64,000 bases of DNA, taken from NCBI GenBank assembly GCA_019694165.1, contig JAIBCL010000009.1, positions 1 through 64,000 of the forward strand, in the 5' to 3' direction. Of the stretch, positions 18,140 to 26,470 are shown one piece after another (the stretch's first letter is position 1; every line of letters begins with the position of its first letter). The notes beneath the pieces were generated by a model. It was not told the DNA's origin. It saw only the letters and a list, made by a program, of their open reading frames with translations, and did no database searches. The position numbers and the translations under genes were made by a program. This stretch comes from Verrucomicrobiaceae bacterium (GTDB taxonomy: Bacteria; Verrucomicrobiota; Verrucomicrobiia; Verrucomicrobiales; Verrucomicrobiaceae).

Positions 18140-19519
18140 TCAACGCGGCCGCACCGAGTAGCTGTGCTCCACCGTGCCGTTTTCGGTGTCCGCGCGTGTC
18201 ACGCCGGGGACGATGCTGCGCACATAGTCCACCTTTGCATCGTTCGCCTCCACGCTTACGCGCAAGTGGCCGCTGCTGCCGAGGATCACGCCGCTGTAGC
18301 CATACTCCTCCGCGCTGCGCGTGCCACCGCTCGGGTGGCCGGGCTGAGGCACCTCCTGGTAGATGATGCCGTCCAGTTCCTCTTTGACGAACAGATGATC
18401 GTGACCGTGGAAGACGACGTTTACATGATTCTTCACCAAGAGCTGGTGGATCGGTGTTTCCCACCCGGGGCGATTTTGCCGGAAGCCCTCGCTGCCATCG
18501 GCGTTCCTGCCGCCCCATTCCATGAGGGCCGCCGTCTTTGCGCCGCCACGCGCATCGCGGCCCAGACCGCCGACGAGGTGATGGATGAAAACAAAACGCA
18601 GCGTGGCCTTGCTGCCCGCGAGTGTTTTGGCGAGCCAGCGATACTGAGTCTCGCCCAGCGTCATGCCCCAGCCCGAGGCACCGCGCTCCGTGGTGGCCCA
18701 GAATGGATCGAGTCCGATGATGAGGGCGTTCCCCCATTCGAAGGCGAAGTAGCTGTGCTTGTCATTTCCATCGGCAGGGTTCGGGAAATAGGCATGGCGC
18801 ATGCCCAGCGACCACTCCGCCATGTCAAGGCGCTCGCCACGCTCGCCATCATGGTTGCCCAGCACCATGAAAATCGGCACGCTGTGCGCGATGCTGCCCA
18901 TGTAATAGCGCTGCGCTTTGTATTGTGATTCCGAACGGCGGAAGAACTGACCGAACTTGTCCACCATCGTCGTGTCGCCGAGATCGATCATGAAGTCCGG
19001 CTTGTCAGCGAGCATGTTTGCCAGCGTCTGCTGATACACCCGGACATCCGTGTTGTTGTCGAGGTGCGAGTCCGCCTGCATCACAAAGCGAAAGCTCGTC
19101 CCCGGCTTCCTCTGCGTGTGAAAACTGCGCATCACATCCTGCACCGTCCCGCCGCCCGCGCGGCGATATGTGAGCCGGTAGTTGTAGGTCGTGTCCGGCT
19201 TCAAACCTTCGAGCACGACATTTTGAGGGGCGCCGGCTTTCAGCTTCATGGCCGCCGTACTTTGCGGCGGACTGCCGTACTCAATGAAGGCGTCCATGTC
19301 CTCCCAAGCGAGCACGCTCACGGTGACAGAGTCCGCTCCTGGCCGGCAGAGCCACACATTGAACAGATACGGCGGCACCACGGCAGGCTCGACCTGGCCC
19401 CCTGCGCCAGCGCCGCCCTTGCCTCCACCCTTGCCTTCGCCTTTGGGTTTGCCATCGGGGGCAGCGGCGATGAGCAGCAGCGTGACGAGCGGGGCGATCA
19501 AGGTGAGGTGGTGTTTCAT
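18140..19519 (-). CDS. Secreted calcineurin-like metallophosphoesterase
   Basis: A 459-residue protein: signal peptide (LIAPLVTLLLIAAA), a Gly/Lys-rich linker at 22-42, a fibronectin-like N-domain (about 50-135, LEGLKPDTTYNYRLTY) and a dinuclear-metal phosphoesterase domain, as in purple acid phosphatases. Metal ligands seen in order: QADSHL (D150, H152), DLGDTT (D182), LGNHDGE (N222, H223), FIHHLVGG and VFHGHDH. The order and spacing are intact, so it should be active outside the cytoplasm on phosphate esters. It converges on the ferredoxin gene. Confidence 0.9.
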   Translation of the reverse strand: MKHHLTLIAPLVTLLLIAAAPDGKPKGEGKGGGKGGAGAGGQVEPAVVPPYLFNVWLCRPGADSVTVSVLAWEDMDAFIEYGSPPQSTAAMKLKAGAPQNVVLEGLKPDTTYNYRLTYRRAGGGTVQDVMRSFHTQRKPGTSFRFVMQADSHLDNNTDVRVYQQTLANMLADKPDFMIDLGDTTMVDKFGQFFRRSESQYKAQRYYMGSIAHSVPIFMVLGNHDGERGERLDMAEWSLGMRHAYFPNPADGNDKHSYFAFEWGNALIIGLDPFWATTERGASGWGMTLGETQYRWLAKTLAGSKATLRFVFIHHLVGGLGRDARGGAKTAALMEWGGRNADGSEGFRQNRPGWETPIHQLLVKNHVNVVFHGHDHLFVKEELDGIIYQEVPQPGHPSGGTRSAEEYGYSGVILGSSGHLRVSVEANDAKVDYVRSIVPGVTRADTENGTVEHSYSVRPR

Positions 19520-19736
19520 CCTGGCCGGGAGGTTAGCACGTCATGTCGTCGGCTCATCAAGGGTTCATTCAGGTTTTGTCAGCGTTTCGTCAAGAGCGGC
19601 CGTTCGAGTGTCTGCCGAACAATTCAGAACATGAGATCTCGGAGATTGTTATGGTGCGGATTGAATCGAGGTAGCGACTCGGGGAGGCGATCTTCACTGT
19701 GGTGGAGGGCAGCCTGTTCGGCTGCCTGTGCGTAGA

Positions 19737-19889
19737 CAGGGCTTACGCATGAACCGAAGGCACAAGCCTCAAATCTATGATTTGCCCCGCAAGATTCAGG
19801 ATTCCACAGATGGATTCAGAAGAAGTCCAATCCGTGGTCGCCCTGAATCCGTGGGAATTCACTCAGAAGCAATTCATGCGTAAGCCCTG
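19737..19889 (+). mobile_element. MITE-like element, copy 2
   Basis: A 153-bp copy with perfect inverted ends CAGGGCTTACGCATGAA and TTCATGCGTAAGCCCTG. The 9-bp duplication GTGCGTAGA flanks it at 19728-19736 and 19890-19898. It is in the same orientation as copy 1. The 217 bp between it and the phosphoesterase gene hold no recognisable gene. Confidence 0.93.
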
Positions 19890-19973
19890 GTGCGTAGACC
19901 GGGCGGCGGTTTCCGGGGTTGCCTTGGACTGGATTACCGGCTAGATAAGCCGCCCGAATCCACCCCGCTGCCC

Positions 19974-20432
19974 ATGCCCGCAGACCTCTCCATCCCCAAG
20001 CTTCCCGCCCTCGGCATCCTCGAACCGCTCGGTGACGAGGATCGCGATATCCTGAGCGGCTACGGCGAATTCCTTCCCGTGCAGCCGAACAACACCATCA
20101 CCGAGGAGGGACTCGATCAGAACAGCCTCTTCTTCGTCATTTCAGGGAAGTTGCACGCCACCTCGATGCGCGCAGGTCACATGGTGCTGCTGGGCACTAT
20201 CGGCCGCGGGGAGACGGTGGGCGAGATGAACCTGCTCGATCCCGCCAAGGCGAGCGCGACGGTGACCGCGGTGGAGTTTTCCCAGGTGTGGCGCATCAGC
20301 GCGGACTCGCTGGACCAGTACATCAACGAGTACCCGAAGCCTGCCGCCTGGCTGCTCATCGGCATCGGCCGCACCATCGCTCACCGCCTGCGCGTGGTGA
20401 ACGAAAAGGTCACGGCGTTCTACAGCGCGTGA
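19974..20432 (+). CDS. Cyclic-nucleotide-binding-domain protein
   Basis: A 152-residue protein made of one cNMP-binding beta-roll: ILEPLGDEDRDILSGYGEF, SLFFVISGKLHAT, LGTIGRGETVGEMNLLDPAKASATVTAVEFSQVWRIS, then a helix AAWLLIGIGRTIAHRLRVVN. There is no DNA-binding HTH, so it is not a complete CRP. The phosphate-binding cassette GETVGEMNLLDPAKASATV lacks the usual Arg, so ligand binding is uncertain. It converges on the kinase gene with a 4-bp gap. Confidence 0.85.
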   Translation: MPADLSIPKLPALGILEPLGDEDRDILSGYGEFLPVQPNNTITEEGLDQNSLFFVISGKLHATSMRAGHMVLLGTIGRGETVGEMNLLDPAKASATVTAVEFSQVWRISADSLDQYINEYPKPAAWLLIGIGRTIAHRLRVVNEKVTAFYSA

Positions 20433-20436
20433 TCGA

Positions 20437-21240
20437 TCACGGTACCGCCCGGTGGTCGTGCAGCGCTTCCAGCGCGGCGGCTGCACTCTCCGGTCGTGCG
20501 GATGCATCACGGGCAAACATCCGCTCGATCCACATGCGCAGATGCTCTGGGAGGTCCGGCCTCAGCACGGCCAGCGGCGTGAAGACATGCCGGACATGTG
20601 CCACCATCACCTGCGGAGCCGTGTCACCCTGAAACGGACACTGTCCGGTGGCGGCGTGGTAGCACACGCAACCGAGCGAGTAGAGGTCAGCGCGCGGATC
20701 AGCGGGGGCGCGGTCGAACCGCTCGGGTGCCACAAAAAAGAGCGAGCCGACGACGGGTTCGTGATCGCCGTGACGGAACGTGCCGCCAACCATCTCGAGC
20801 GCTGCGCCGAAATCGATGAGTTTCACGTCCAGGGTGCCGCCGGGCTTGCGAGAGACCATCAGATTCTCCGGCTTGATGTCGAGGTGGACGATCCCGCGCC
20901 CATGCAGCGCCACCAAAGCGGCGAGCACTTGAGACGCGACGGCTTCGATGTCCGCCGCATCCAGCGGCGCACGCGCGACGAACTGCTCGAGCGTCTCGCC
21001 GTCGAGCGGTTCCATGACGAGAAACGCGCCGTCGTCGTCTGTGCCGGAATCGAGGAAGGTGACGACGTGCGGATTAGCCGCCGCTTCCAGAATGCGTGCC
21101 TCATGTCGCAGCGCATCGCCCGAATCGGCATCCACGCGCTTGACGGCCACTTGGCGCTGCGTCCGGCTGTCCCAGGCACGGTGCACCACGCTCTGCCGCC
21201 CGCGTGAGATGATGCCGCGCGGAACAAATCGTGTGCTCAT
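20437..21240 (-). CDS. Ser/Thr protein kinase, single domain
   Basis: A 267-residue Hanks-type kinase without a membrane segment or sensor domain. Catalytic elements, numbered from the Met at 21240: VAVKRV (K34), GIVHLDIKPENLMV (D121, N126), LIDFGAAL (D143) and GSLFFVAPERF, followed by ADLYSLGCVCYHAATG. All residues for phosphotransfer are present. The start could also be 21267 or 21276. The adjacent cNMP-binding protein on the opposite strand may be unrelated. Confidence 0.92.
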   Translation of the reverse strand: MSTRFVPRGIISRGRQSVVHRAWDSRTQRQVAVKRVDADSGDALRHEARILEAAANPHVVTFLDSGTDDDGAFLVMEPLDGETLEQFVARAPLDAADIEAVASQVLAALVALHGRGIVHLDIKPENLMVSRKPGGTLDVKLIDFGAALEMVGGTFRHGDHEPVVGSLFFVAPERFDRAPADPRADLYSLGCVCYHAATGQCPFQGDTAPQVMVAHVRHVFTPLAVLRPDLPEHLRMWIERMFARDASARPESAAAALEALHDHRAVP

Positions 21241-21283
21241 CGCCCGCTGTGAGTGATGCTGTGCCATGTCGCGCAAAACGAAT

Positions 21284-21310
21284 CAGGCCCGGAATTCTTC
21301 TCCGGGCCTG
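21284..21310 (-). terminator. Hairpin after the cyclophilin gene
   Basis: A perfect 10-bp stem CAGGCCCGGA / TCCGGGCCTG with a 7-nt loop lies between the cyclophilin stop and the kinase start. On the minus strand it is followed by GATTCGTTTT, a weak U-tract, so it probably ends the cyclophilin transcript. Confidence 0.65.
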
Positions 21311-21355
21311 CGTTTATATTGAATTGGAAAATCGTCCGGACGGAAGCGTTTCGTC

Positions 21356-22285
21356 CTACCAGATGCGCTCGATGAAGCGCTCAATCTTTCCTTTTGCCGC
21401 GTCAGGCCGGGTGAGGCGTCGTTTGCCGGTGGAGGAGTTTTGCAGCACGGTGAGCGGGCCGGTTTGATCCACCACCTTGATGGACTTCACTTCGATGCGC
21501 TCAAGCGGGCAGTCATTGCTGTCCGCGGGCACGCGCGAGATGCGTTCGATCCACTCCAGACCGGAGACGACCTGACCGAAGACCGTGTACTGGCCGTCGA
21601 GGGCGGCCATGTTCCCGAGCGCGAAGTAGAACTGGAATCCGTTGGATTTCTTCTCGGGATTCACGCGGTCGCTCCTGCGCGCCATGGCGACGGCACCGAG
21701 CTTGTGGGGACGCTTGATCTCGGCGGAGATGAGCTTGTCCTCGCCACCGGTGCCCCAGCGGTCGCGGGCGGACGCGTCCGACGTCGAGGGATCGCCCGTC
21801 TGCACGAGGTAGCCGTCGATGGCGCGATGGACGGCCAGGCCGTTGTAGGCACCCGCAGCGCAGTTGTCCGCGAAATTGCTCACCGTGCGAGGGGCATCAT
21901 TCGGGAAAAGCTCGAAGACCACTTCGCGCAGATCGCCGCCATACTTGATGTCCATCACGGCCAGTTTGTGGACTTCACTCTTGCCCCAGGTGGTGGGGTC
22001 GTCCGGATTCTTCACCTTGCTCTTGGTGCTGCCCTTCTTTCCGGAGGTCAGCGAGGATCCAAGCGATGAGCCTTGTGGCTTGGCGGAGCTGCTGCTCTTG
22101 GCCGCCGGTTTGCCGGGCGTCTTGCCGACGGTTTCCGTGATTTTTGGGTCTGAGCTTTCAGCGGCCTTCCTGGCGTCCGCGGCGCGGGCGGCTGCGTCGG
22201 CATACGGGTCCTTTTTTTCCTGGGCGATCGTGTGTGAGCAGGCGGCGGCCAGTACCAGGCAGAGCAATCGGGGGAGCGATTTCAT
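21356..22285 (-). CDS. Secreted cyclophilin-type peptidyl-prolyl isomerase
   Basis: A 309-residue protein. Signal peptide MKSLPRLLCLVLAAACSHTIAQ (a Cys near the end could make it a lipoprotein), then an Ala/Lys/Ser-rich linker to about residue 100, then a cyclophilin domain: VVFELFPNDAPRTVSNFADNC, YNGLAVHRAIDGYLVQTGDP, GAVAMARR, FQFYFALGNMAALDGQYTVFGQVVSG. The Arg of VHRAIDGYLVQ matches the catalytic Arg of cyclophilins. It should fold proteins in the periplasm. Confidence 0.92.
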   Translation of the reverse strand: MKSLPRLLCLVLAAACSHTIAQEKKDPYADAAARAADARKAAESSDPKITETVGKTPGKPAAKSSSSAKPQGSSLGSSLTSGKKGSTKSKVKNPDDPTTWGKSEVHKLAVMDIKYGGDLREVVFELFPNDAPRTVSNFADNCAAGAYNGLAVHRAIDGYLVQTGDPSTSDASARDRWGTGGEDKLISAEIKRPHKLGAVAMARRSDRVNPEKKSNGFQFYFALGNMAALDGQYTVFGQVVSGLEWIERISRVPADSNDCPLERIEVKSIKVVDQTGPLTVLQNSSTGKRRLTRPDAAKGKIERFIERIW

Positions 22286-22311
22286 GAGAGAGAGGATCGA
22301 GAGAAGGCGGT

Positions 22312-22644
22312 TTAGCGCAGCTTGTTCACGTCGATGTTCTGCGGGTCAGGCTTGGCAGGAATGGGCTCGGCCGGCGCGGATGGCGCCGACGAAGGCGGCG
22401 GCGCGGAAGCCACCGGTGCCGCAGCCGCGGAACTGCCGCCATGCTCGTCCACTTGATACTGGTAAACGCGCTTCGGAGCACCCTTGCCCTTGCGGGCGGG
22501 CAGGCCCCAGCGCACATCGGCCGAGTCCAGTTCAGACACGCTCGGATACTTCAGATCGACGGGCGGACCGCCAGTCTCACAACTTGCCTGGACCAAACAC
22601 GCGACTGCCGCCGCGGTGTAAAAGAGATGCTGCTTCAAACTCAT
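22312..22644 (-). CDS. Small lipoprotein
   Basis: A 110-residue protein with a lipoprotein signal: hydrophobic LFYTAAAVACLVQASC, Cys at about 22. The rest includes VSELDSADVRWGLPARKGKG and an Ala/Pro/Ser-rich tail. No family recognised. Its start overlaps the ygfZ stop by 4 bp, so the two are coupled; the cyclophilin gene follows after 26 bp. Confidence 0.75.
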   Translation of the reverse strand: MSLKQHLFYTAAAVACLVQASCETGGPPVDLKYPSVSELDSADVRWGLPARKGKGAPKRVYQYQVDEHGGSSAAAAPVASAPPPSSAPSAPAEPIPAKPDPQNIDVNKLR

Positions 22645-23582
22645 TGCTTGAGAACTGGAGATATTTTGACTCTGGCCGCGATCCTAGGCGCATCGCTGCC
22701 GGCTGGCAACTCCGAATCCGCGCCCGCGAATCCTTGCCTTAGAAAGGCCAGCCCGACCCGGCGTTCAAGGGCCGGATGCCATGCCACGCTGGTCACCATG
22801 CCGATGATTTGCAGGTCTGCGGCGCATGGCGAAAACAACGCGTCTCCTGGCTCTACGGTCATGTCCTTGCCAGTGGCCTGCCACCGCACCAGCTCGCGCG
22901 GCATCCTGCCTGTGGTGCGGATGCGCGAGAGGATTTCCTGGCCGATGTAGCAGCCCTTTGTGTAGCTCATCGCTCGGGCGTCGAGTCCTGCCTCGGGCGG
23001 AAATGTGTCGGTATTCAACTCACTCGGGAATCGCGGGACACCACGTACGATGCGCAGTGTCTCAAATTCATCGGCGGAGAGCACCGGAGGCACCGCACCG
23101 GGCGGCGGATTCACTGCCGGCACCCACACGTCGATGCCCTCACATCCGATGCGGTTCGCTTTCAAACAGCGCGCTCCCACTGCATTTTCACCCCACGCTC
23201 CATGCCCCACGCTCGGTGCTGCCGGGCCGAAGACATGCCGCAGCTTCCATTCGTCGCTCACGTCTGCCAGTTCGACATCGTCGGCGATGATGTATCGCTC
23301 GAGCCTCGCACCCAGCGCCTCGCGCAACGGAGGTTCGGCATCGAGGAAAAGCGCCTCCCCATCAGGCGCGGCATGAATGAAGACATCGCCGCAGACGCGC
23401 CCCTTGATGTCGGTCACGCAGGCGTAGAGCGTGTCGCGCGCATTCGCCGTGCGCACATCATTTGTCACCTGGCCGTTGAGGAAGCGCACGCGATCCCTGC
23501 CCGTGAGGCGGAATTTCGCGCGGTCCGTGAGATCCACGCAGCCGCCTTCGCGTTCGATTGCCTGAAAACGCTCCGCCGTCAT
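22641..23582 (-). CDS. ygfZ: YgfZ-type folate-binding Fe-S maturation protein
   Basis: A 313-residue GcvT-related protein. The diagnostic YgfZ motif KGCYIGQE lies at 209-216. Other matches: FRLTGRDRVRFLNGQVTNDV, ACVTDIKGRVCGDVFI, LETLRIVRG-like FETLRIVRGVPRF. YgfZ proteins bind tetrahydrofolate and help repair or assemble certain iron-sulfur enzymes. It is co-directional with the dehydrogenase upstream (4-bp gap) and the lipoprotein downstream. Confidence 0.92.
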   Translation of the reverse strand: MTAERFQAIEREGGCVDLTDRAKFRLTGRDRVRFLNGQVTNDVRTANARDTLYACVTDIKGRVCGDVFIHAAPDGEALFLDAEPPLREALGARLERYIIADDVELADVSDEWKLRHVFGPAAPSVGHGAWGENAVGARCLKANRIGCEGIDVWVPAVNPPPGAVPPVLSADEFETLRIVRGVPRFPSELNTDTFPPEAGLDARAMSYTKGCYIGQEILSRIRTTGRMPRELVRWQATGKDMTVEPGDALFSPCAADLQIIGMVTSVAWHPALERRVGLAFLRQGFAGADSELPAGSDAPRIAARVKISPVLKQ

Positions 23583-23586
23583 GTGC

Positions 23587-24453
23587 TCAACGTACCGTCT
23601 TCGAACGACCGGTGAAGTCCTCGGCGATGACCGAGAAGTCCTTGTCTCCCTTGCCGGCTTCGAGGGCGCGCGTCAGCTCGGTCATGGTGCCGTCCAGCAC
23701 CGGTGTCTGCAGCTCGGCCTCACGCGCCATTTCACGGGCGAAGCGCACGTCCTTGAGCATGTTCACCACGGAGAAGTGCGGTTCGTAGTCGCCGCTGATC
23801 ATCGTTGGAAGCTTCATTCCGATCAGCGTGGAGAAATTCGCATTCGGCTCCAGGGCCGCCAGCAGGCTCTCGGTCGGGATGCCCGATGCGCGCGTGATCG
23901 CCGCCGCCTCCGCCAGCGCCTCGACAGTGGCGGCCGTGATCAGATTTGTGGCGATCTTCAGCACCGTGGCATCGCCCACGCGGCCGAGCGGCATGATCTT
24001 CATCGCGCTTGCCTCGAGCACGGGGCGCGCGCGCTCCACCAGTGCCTCATCACCGCCGATGTAATACACGATCTTCCCGGCGGCGGCCGCATTCTTGCTC
24101 CCCGTGAACGGGGCGTCGAGAAATCCCGCCCCGGCCTTCTCGCACACCGCGGCTGCGGCGCGCGTGGCCGCGGGGCTGACCGTCGAATGGTTCATGATGA
24201 CATGGTCCTCACGCAGGCAACGTGACATGCTCTCCATCGCCTCTGCCAGCGCCGCGTCATCGCGCACGAAGATCTGCACAACCTGCGAGACATCGGCCAC
24301 CTCCGCGGGCGAGGCGAGAAATCCTGGCGTGGCCCGCGCACTCCGGCTCCACACAAAGACATCGAATCCAGCCTTGCGCAGATTTTCACTCACGCGGCTC
24401 CCGATGATGCCGAGGCCGAGCACGCCCACTTTCTTGATCTTCTTCGATCCCAT
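23587..24453 (-). CDS. 3-hydroxyisobutyrate dehydrogenase-family oxidoreductase
   Basis: A 288-residue NAD(P)-dependent beta-hydroxyacid dehydrogenase. The dinucleotide loop GLGIIG is at 13-18. The substrate loop FLDAPFTGSKNAAAAGK at about 111-127 and the catalytic Lys in VLKIATNLI (about 166) are intact. Family members oxidise or reduce small 3-hydroxyacids or act as succinic-semialdehyde reductases; substrate unknown. The start at 24453 (MGSKKIKKVGVLG) immediately precedes the Rossmann strand. Confidence 0.92.
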   Translation of the reverse strand: MGSKKIKKVGVLGLGIIGSRVSENLRKAGFDVFVWSRSARATPGFLASPAEVADVSQVVQIFVRDDAALAEAMESMSRCLREDHVIMNHSTVSPAATRAAAAVCEKAGAGFLDAPFTGSKNAAAAGKIVYYIGGDEALVERARPVLEASAMKIMPLGRVGDATVLKIATNLITAATVEALAEAAAITRASGIPTESLLAALEPNANFSTLIGMKLPTMISGDYEPHFSVVNMLKDVRFAREMAREAELQTPVLDGTMTELTRALEAGKGDKDFSVIAEDFTGRSKTVR

Positions 24454-24573
24454 GCGCGCTTATTTCGAGCCTTGGCCCGCGATGTTCAAGCCGCAATCTT
24501 TGCCGCCGCCGACGCGCCCTTGCCGCCGACGCGCCCTTGTGTCCCGGTGCTTTTTCGTCACTGTGAGCCAGCC

Positions 24574-25230
24574 ATGAAAAACAGCCTGCTTGCCACCGCC
24601 GCCGTCGTGCTCGCCACTCTATCCCTGCCGCTGTATGCCGCCGATCATCCTGACACCAAGGGATGGAAGGAATTGTTCGCCCCGGATCTCTCGAATGCTG
24701 TCGCTCCTGGCAGATGGAGCTTTGCCAACGGCGAGCTTGTCGCCGGTGACCACGAGACCATCTGGACGAAGGAGAGCTACGGCAACTTCATCCTCGACCT
24801 CGAATTCAAGGTGGCCAAGGAGTCGAACAGCGGCGTATTCCTGCGTTCCGGCGACATCAAGAACGTGCTCAAGGCGCTGGAAATCCAGGTCCATGAGTCC
24901 GCCGACGGCAGCAAGTACGGCATGGTCGGCGCGATCTACGATGCGATGCCGCCGAAGAAGAGCATGTCGAAGCCCGTGGGCGAGTGGAACCATTTCACCA
25001 TCGCCTGCAAGGACAGTCTCGTCGCCGTCATCTTCAACGGGGAGGAAGTCATCCACGCCGACCTGAACGATTGGCCTGAGAAGGGCAGGAATCCCGACGG
25101 CACGCCGAACAAATTCCCCGTCGCGCTCAAAGACTACGCTCGCAGCGGCCCCATCGGCCTCCAGGGGCTGCACGGCAAGGCTCAGGCACCGGTGTGGTAC
25201 CGGAACCTCAAGATCAAACCGCTTCCGTAG
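24574..25230 (+). CDS. Secreted DUF1080 (3-keto-disaccharide hydrolase-like) protein
   Basis: A 218-residue protein with signal peptide MKNSLLATAAVVLATLSLPLYAAD and one concanavalin-like jelly roll: KGWKELFAPDLSNA, WSFANGELVAG, YGNFILDLEFKVAKESNSGVFLRSGD, EWNHFTIACKDSLVAVIFNGEEV, SGPIGLQGLHGKAQAPVWYRNLKIKPL. The last phrase is the standard end of DUF1080 domains, which act on or bind sugars. The start at 24574 is the Met before the signal core. Just upstream a 17-bp tandem duplication (GCCGCCGACGCGCCCTT) precedes the gene. Confidence 0.9.
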   Translation: MKNSLLATAAVVLATLSLPLYAADHPDTKGWKELFAPDLSNAVAPGRWSFANGELVAGDHETIWTKESYGNFILDLEFKVAKESNSGVFLRSGDIKNVLKALEIQVHESADGSKYGMVGAIYDAMPPKKSMSKPVGEWNHFTIACKDSLVAVIFNGEEVIHADLNDWPEKGRNPDGTPNKFPVALKDYARSGPIGLQGLHGKAQAPVWYRNLKIKPLP

Positions 25231-25326
25231 CTCAAAGTGCCGCTCCGTGTGGCCGGCTGCTGAACAATCACATTCAACCGCGTCTTGCACATGCCGCACG
25301 GCGTGAAGTGAACTTGGTGGTCGCCT

Positions 25327-26394
25327 TCACCTGTAGTCGCTTCGGAGCACGCGGTTGTTGTAGGTGTCGGCGATGTAAAGTTTTCCGTCGGGGCCGATGC
25401 GCACGCCGTGTGGGCGCTTGAGCTGCGTTTCGAGCAGGGTGCCACCGATTTTCGCGCCGCTTTTGGGTGGCGAGCCAGCGATGAGTTCGATCACGCCGGT
25501 CTTCGGTACGTAGCGGCGGATGCAATGGTTTTCCGTGTCGCAAATGAGCACGTTCTGATTGGAGTCCATCGCGACGTATTTCGGACCGCTCATCAATGCA
25601 TCACGCGCTGGTCCGCCGTCGCCGCCGTAGCCTTGCTTGCCGGCTGCATTCACGACCGTGCGCGCCTTTCCGTCCTTCACGGCCACGAGCGAGTTTCCGC
25701 CGCGCAGCAAAACGTAGAGGGTGCCGTCATCCGCCTGCGTGACGGCACGCGTATCGCCCATCGGCGCATCAAGCGCATTCGAGTCATCGGCGGGCAGTCC
25801 TTTCTTGCCATTGCCCGCGACGGTCGTGACGATGCCGCTGGCGAGATCGATCATACGCGTGCGGCTGTTGCCGATGTCGGCGATGTAAATGCGCTTCTGG
25901 TCCGGCGACAGCGTGGCGGTCATGGTGGTGCTGAAGGTGGCCGCCGTCGCCGGGCCGCCATCGCCGCTAAAGCCTGCGGCACCAGTGCCCGCGATGGTGG
26001 AGACTCGGCCGCTTGCGAGATCGAGCAGGCGCACGCGATTGTGAAATGAATCGCCGATGTAGGCGCGGTCATCGCGCGTGATCTGGATGTCGTGCATGCC
26101 GTTGAAGATGGCCTTCAGCGGCTCCGCGCCGTCGTTCACCTCGGTGGATTTCTTCGTCCCCTTCTCTTCCTCGCTGTGTTGCACGCCCGCTATGAAACTG
26201 AGCTTTCCGCCATCGAGCTTGAACACGCGGTTCGACTTCGTGAACTCGACGCCATGCAGCACGCCCTTGGAATCAAACGCCACGCTGAACGGCTCGCTCA
26301 CCGCCTCCGTCACAGGCGCACCGGCGATCTGCTCGACCGCGGCGTGGGTGAGCGTGGTGGAGGCCAGGGCGAAGAGAAAGAAATGTGGTTTCAT
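25327..26394 (-). CDS. Secreted NHL-repeat beta-propeller protein, paralogue A
   Basis: A 355-residue protein with signal peptide MKPHFFLFALASTTLTHAA. NHL-type blades repeat: GRVSTIAGTGAAGFSGDGGPATAA, RIYIADIGNSRTRMIDLASG, VTTVAGNGKKG, NVLICDTENHCIRRY, KLYIADTYNNRVL. The start at 26394 was chosen for the signal peptide. Probably an extracytoplasmic binding or scaffolding propeller. A related gene on the opposite strand at 34427 flanks the other side of the PspA cluster. Confidence 0.88.
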   Translation of the reverse strand: MKPHFFLFALASTTLTHAAVEQIAGAPVTEAVSEPFSVAFDSKGVLHGVEFTKSNRVFKLDGGKLSFIAGVQHSEEEKGTKKSTEVNDGAEPLKAIFNGMHDIQITRDDRAYIGDSFHNRVRLLDLASGRVSTIAGTGAAGFSGDGGPATAATFSTTMTATLSPDQKRIYIADIGNSRTRMIDLASGIVTTVAGNGKKGLPADDSNALDAPMGDTRAVTQADDGTLYVLLRGGNSLVAVKDGKARTVVNAAGKQGYGGDGGPARDALMSGPKYVAMDSNQNVLICDTENHCIRRYVPKTGVIELIAGSPPKSGAKIGGTLLETQLKRPHGVRIGPDGKLYIADTYNNRVLRSDYR

Positions 26395-26470
26395 GGTAGC
26401 CCTGATACTCGCGTGCGCGCCCGGGCTTGCAAGGCCGCGGCTGCGAATCGGCATGATGCCTTGCCACTGG

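Noticed and set aside
24505..24540. 17-bp tandem duplication before the DUF1080 gene as a regulatory repeat
   Set aside because: Only two units and no other sign of a binding site; simple slippage is enough.
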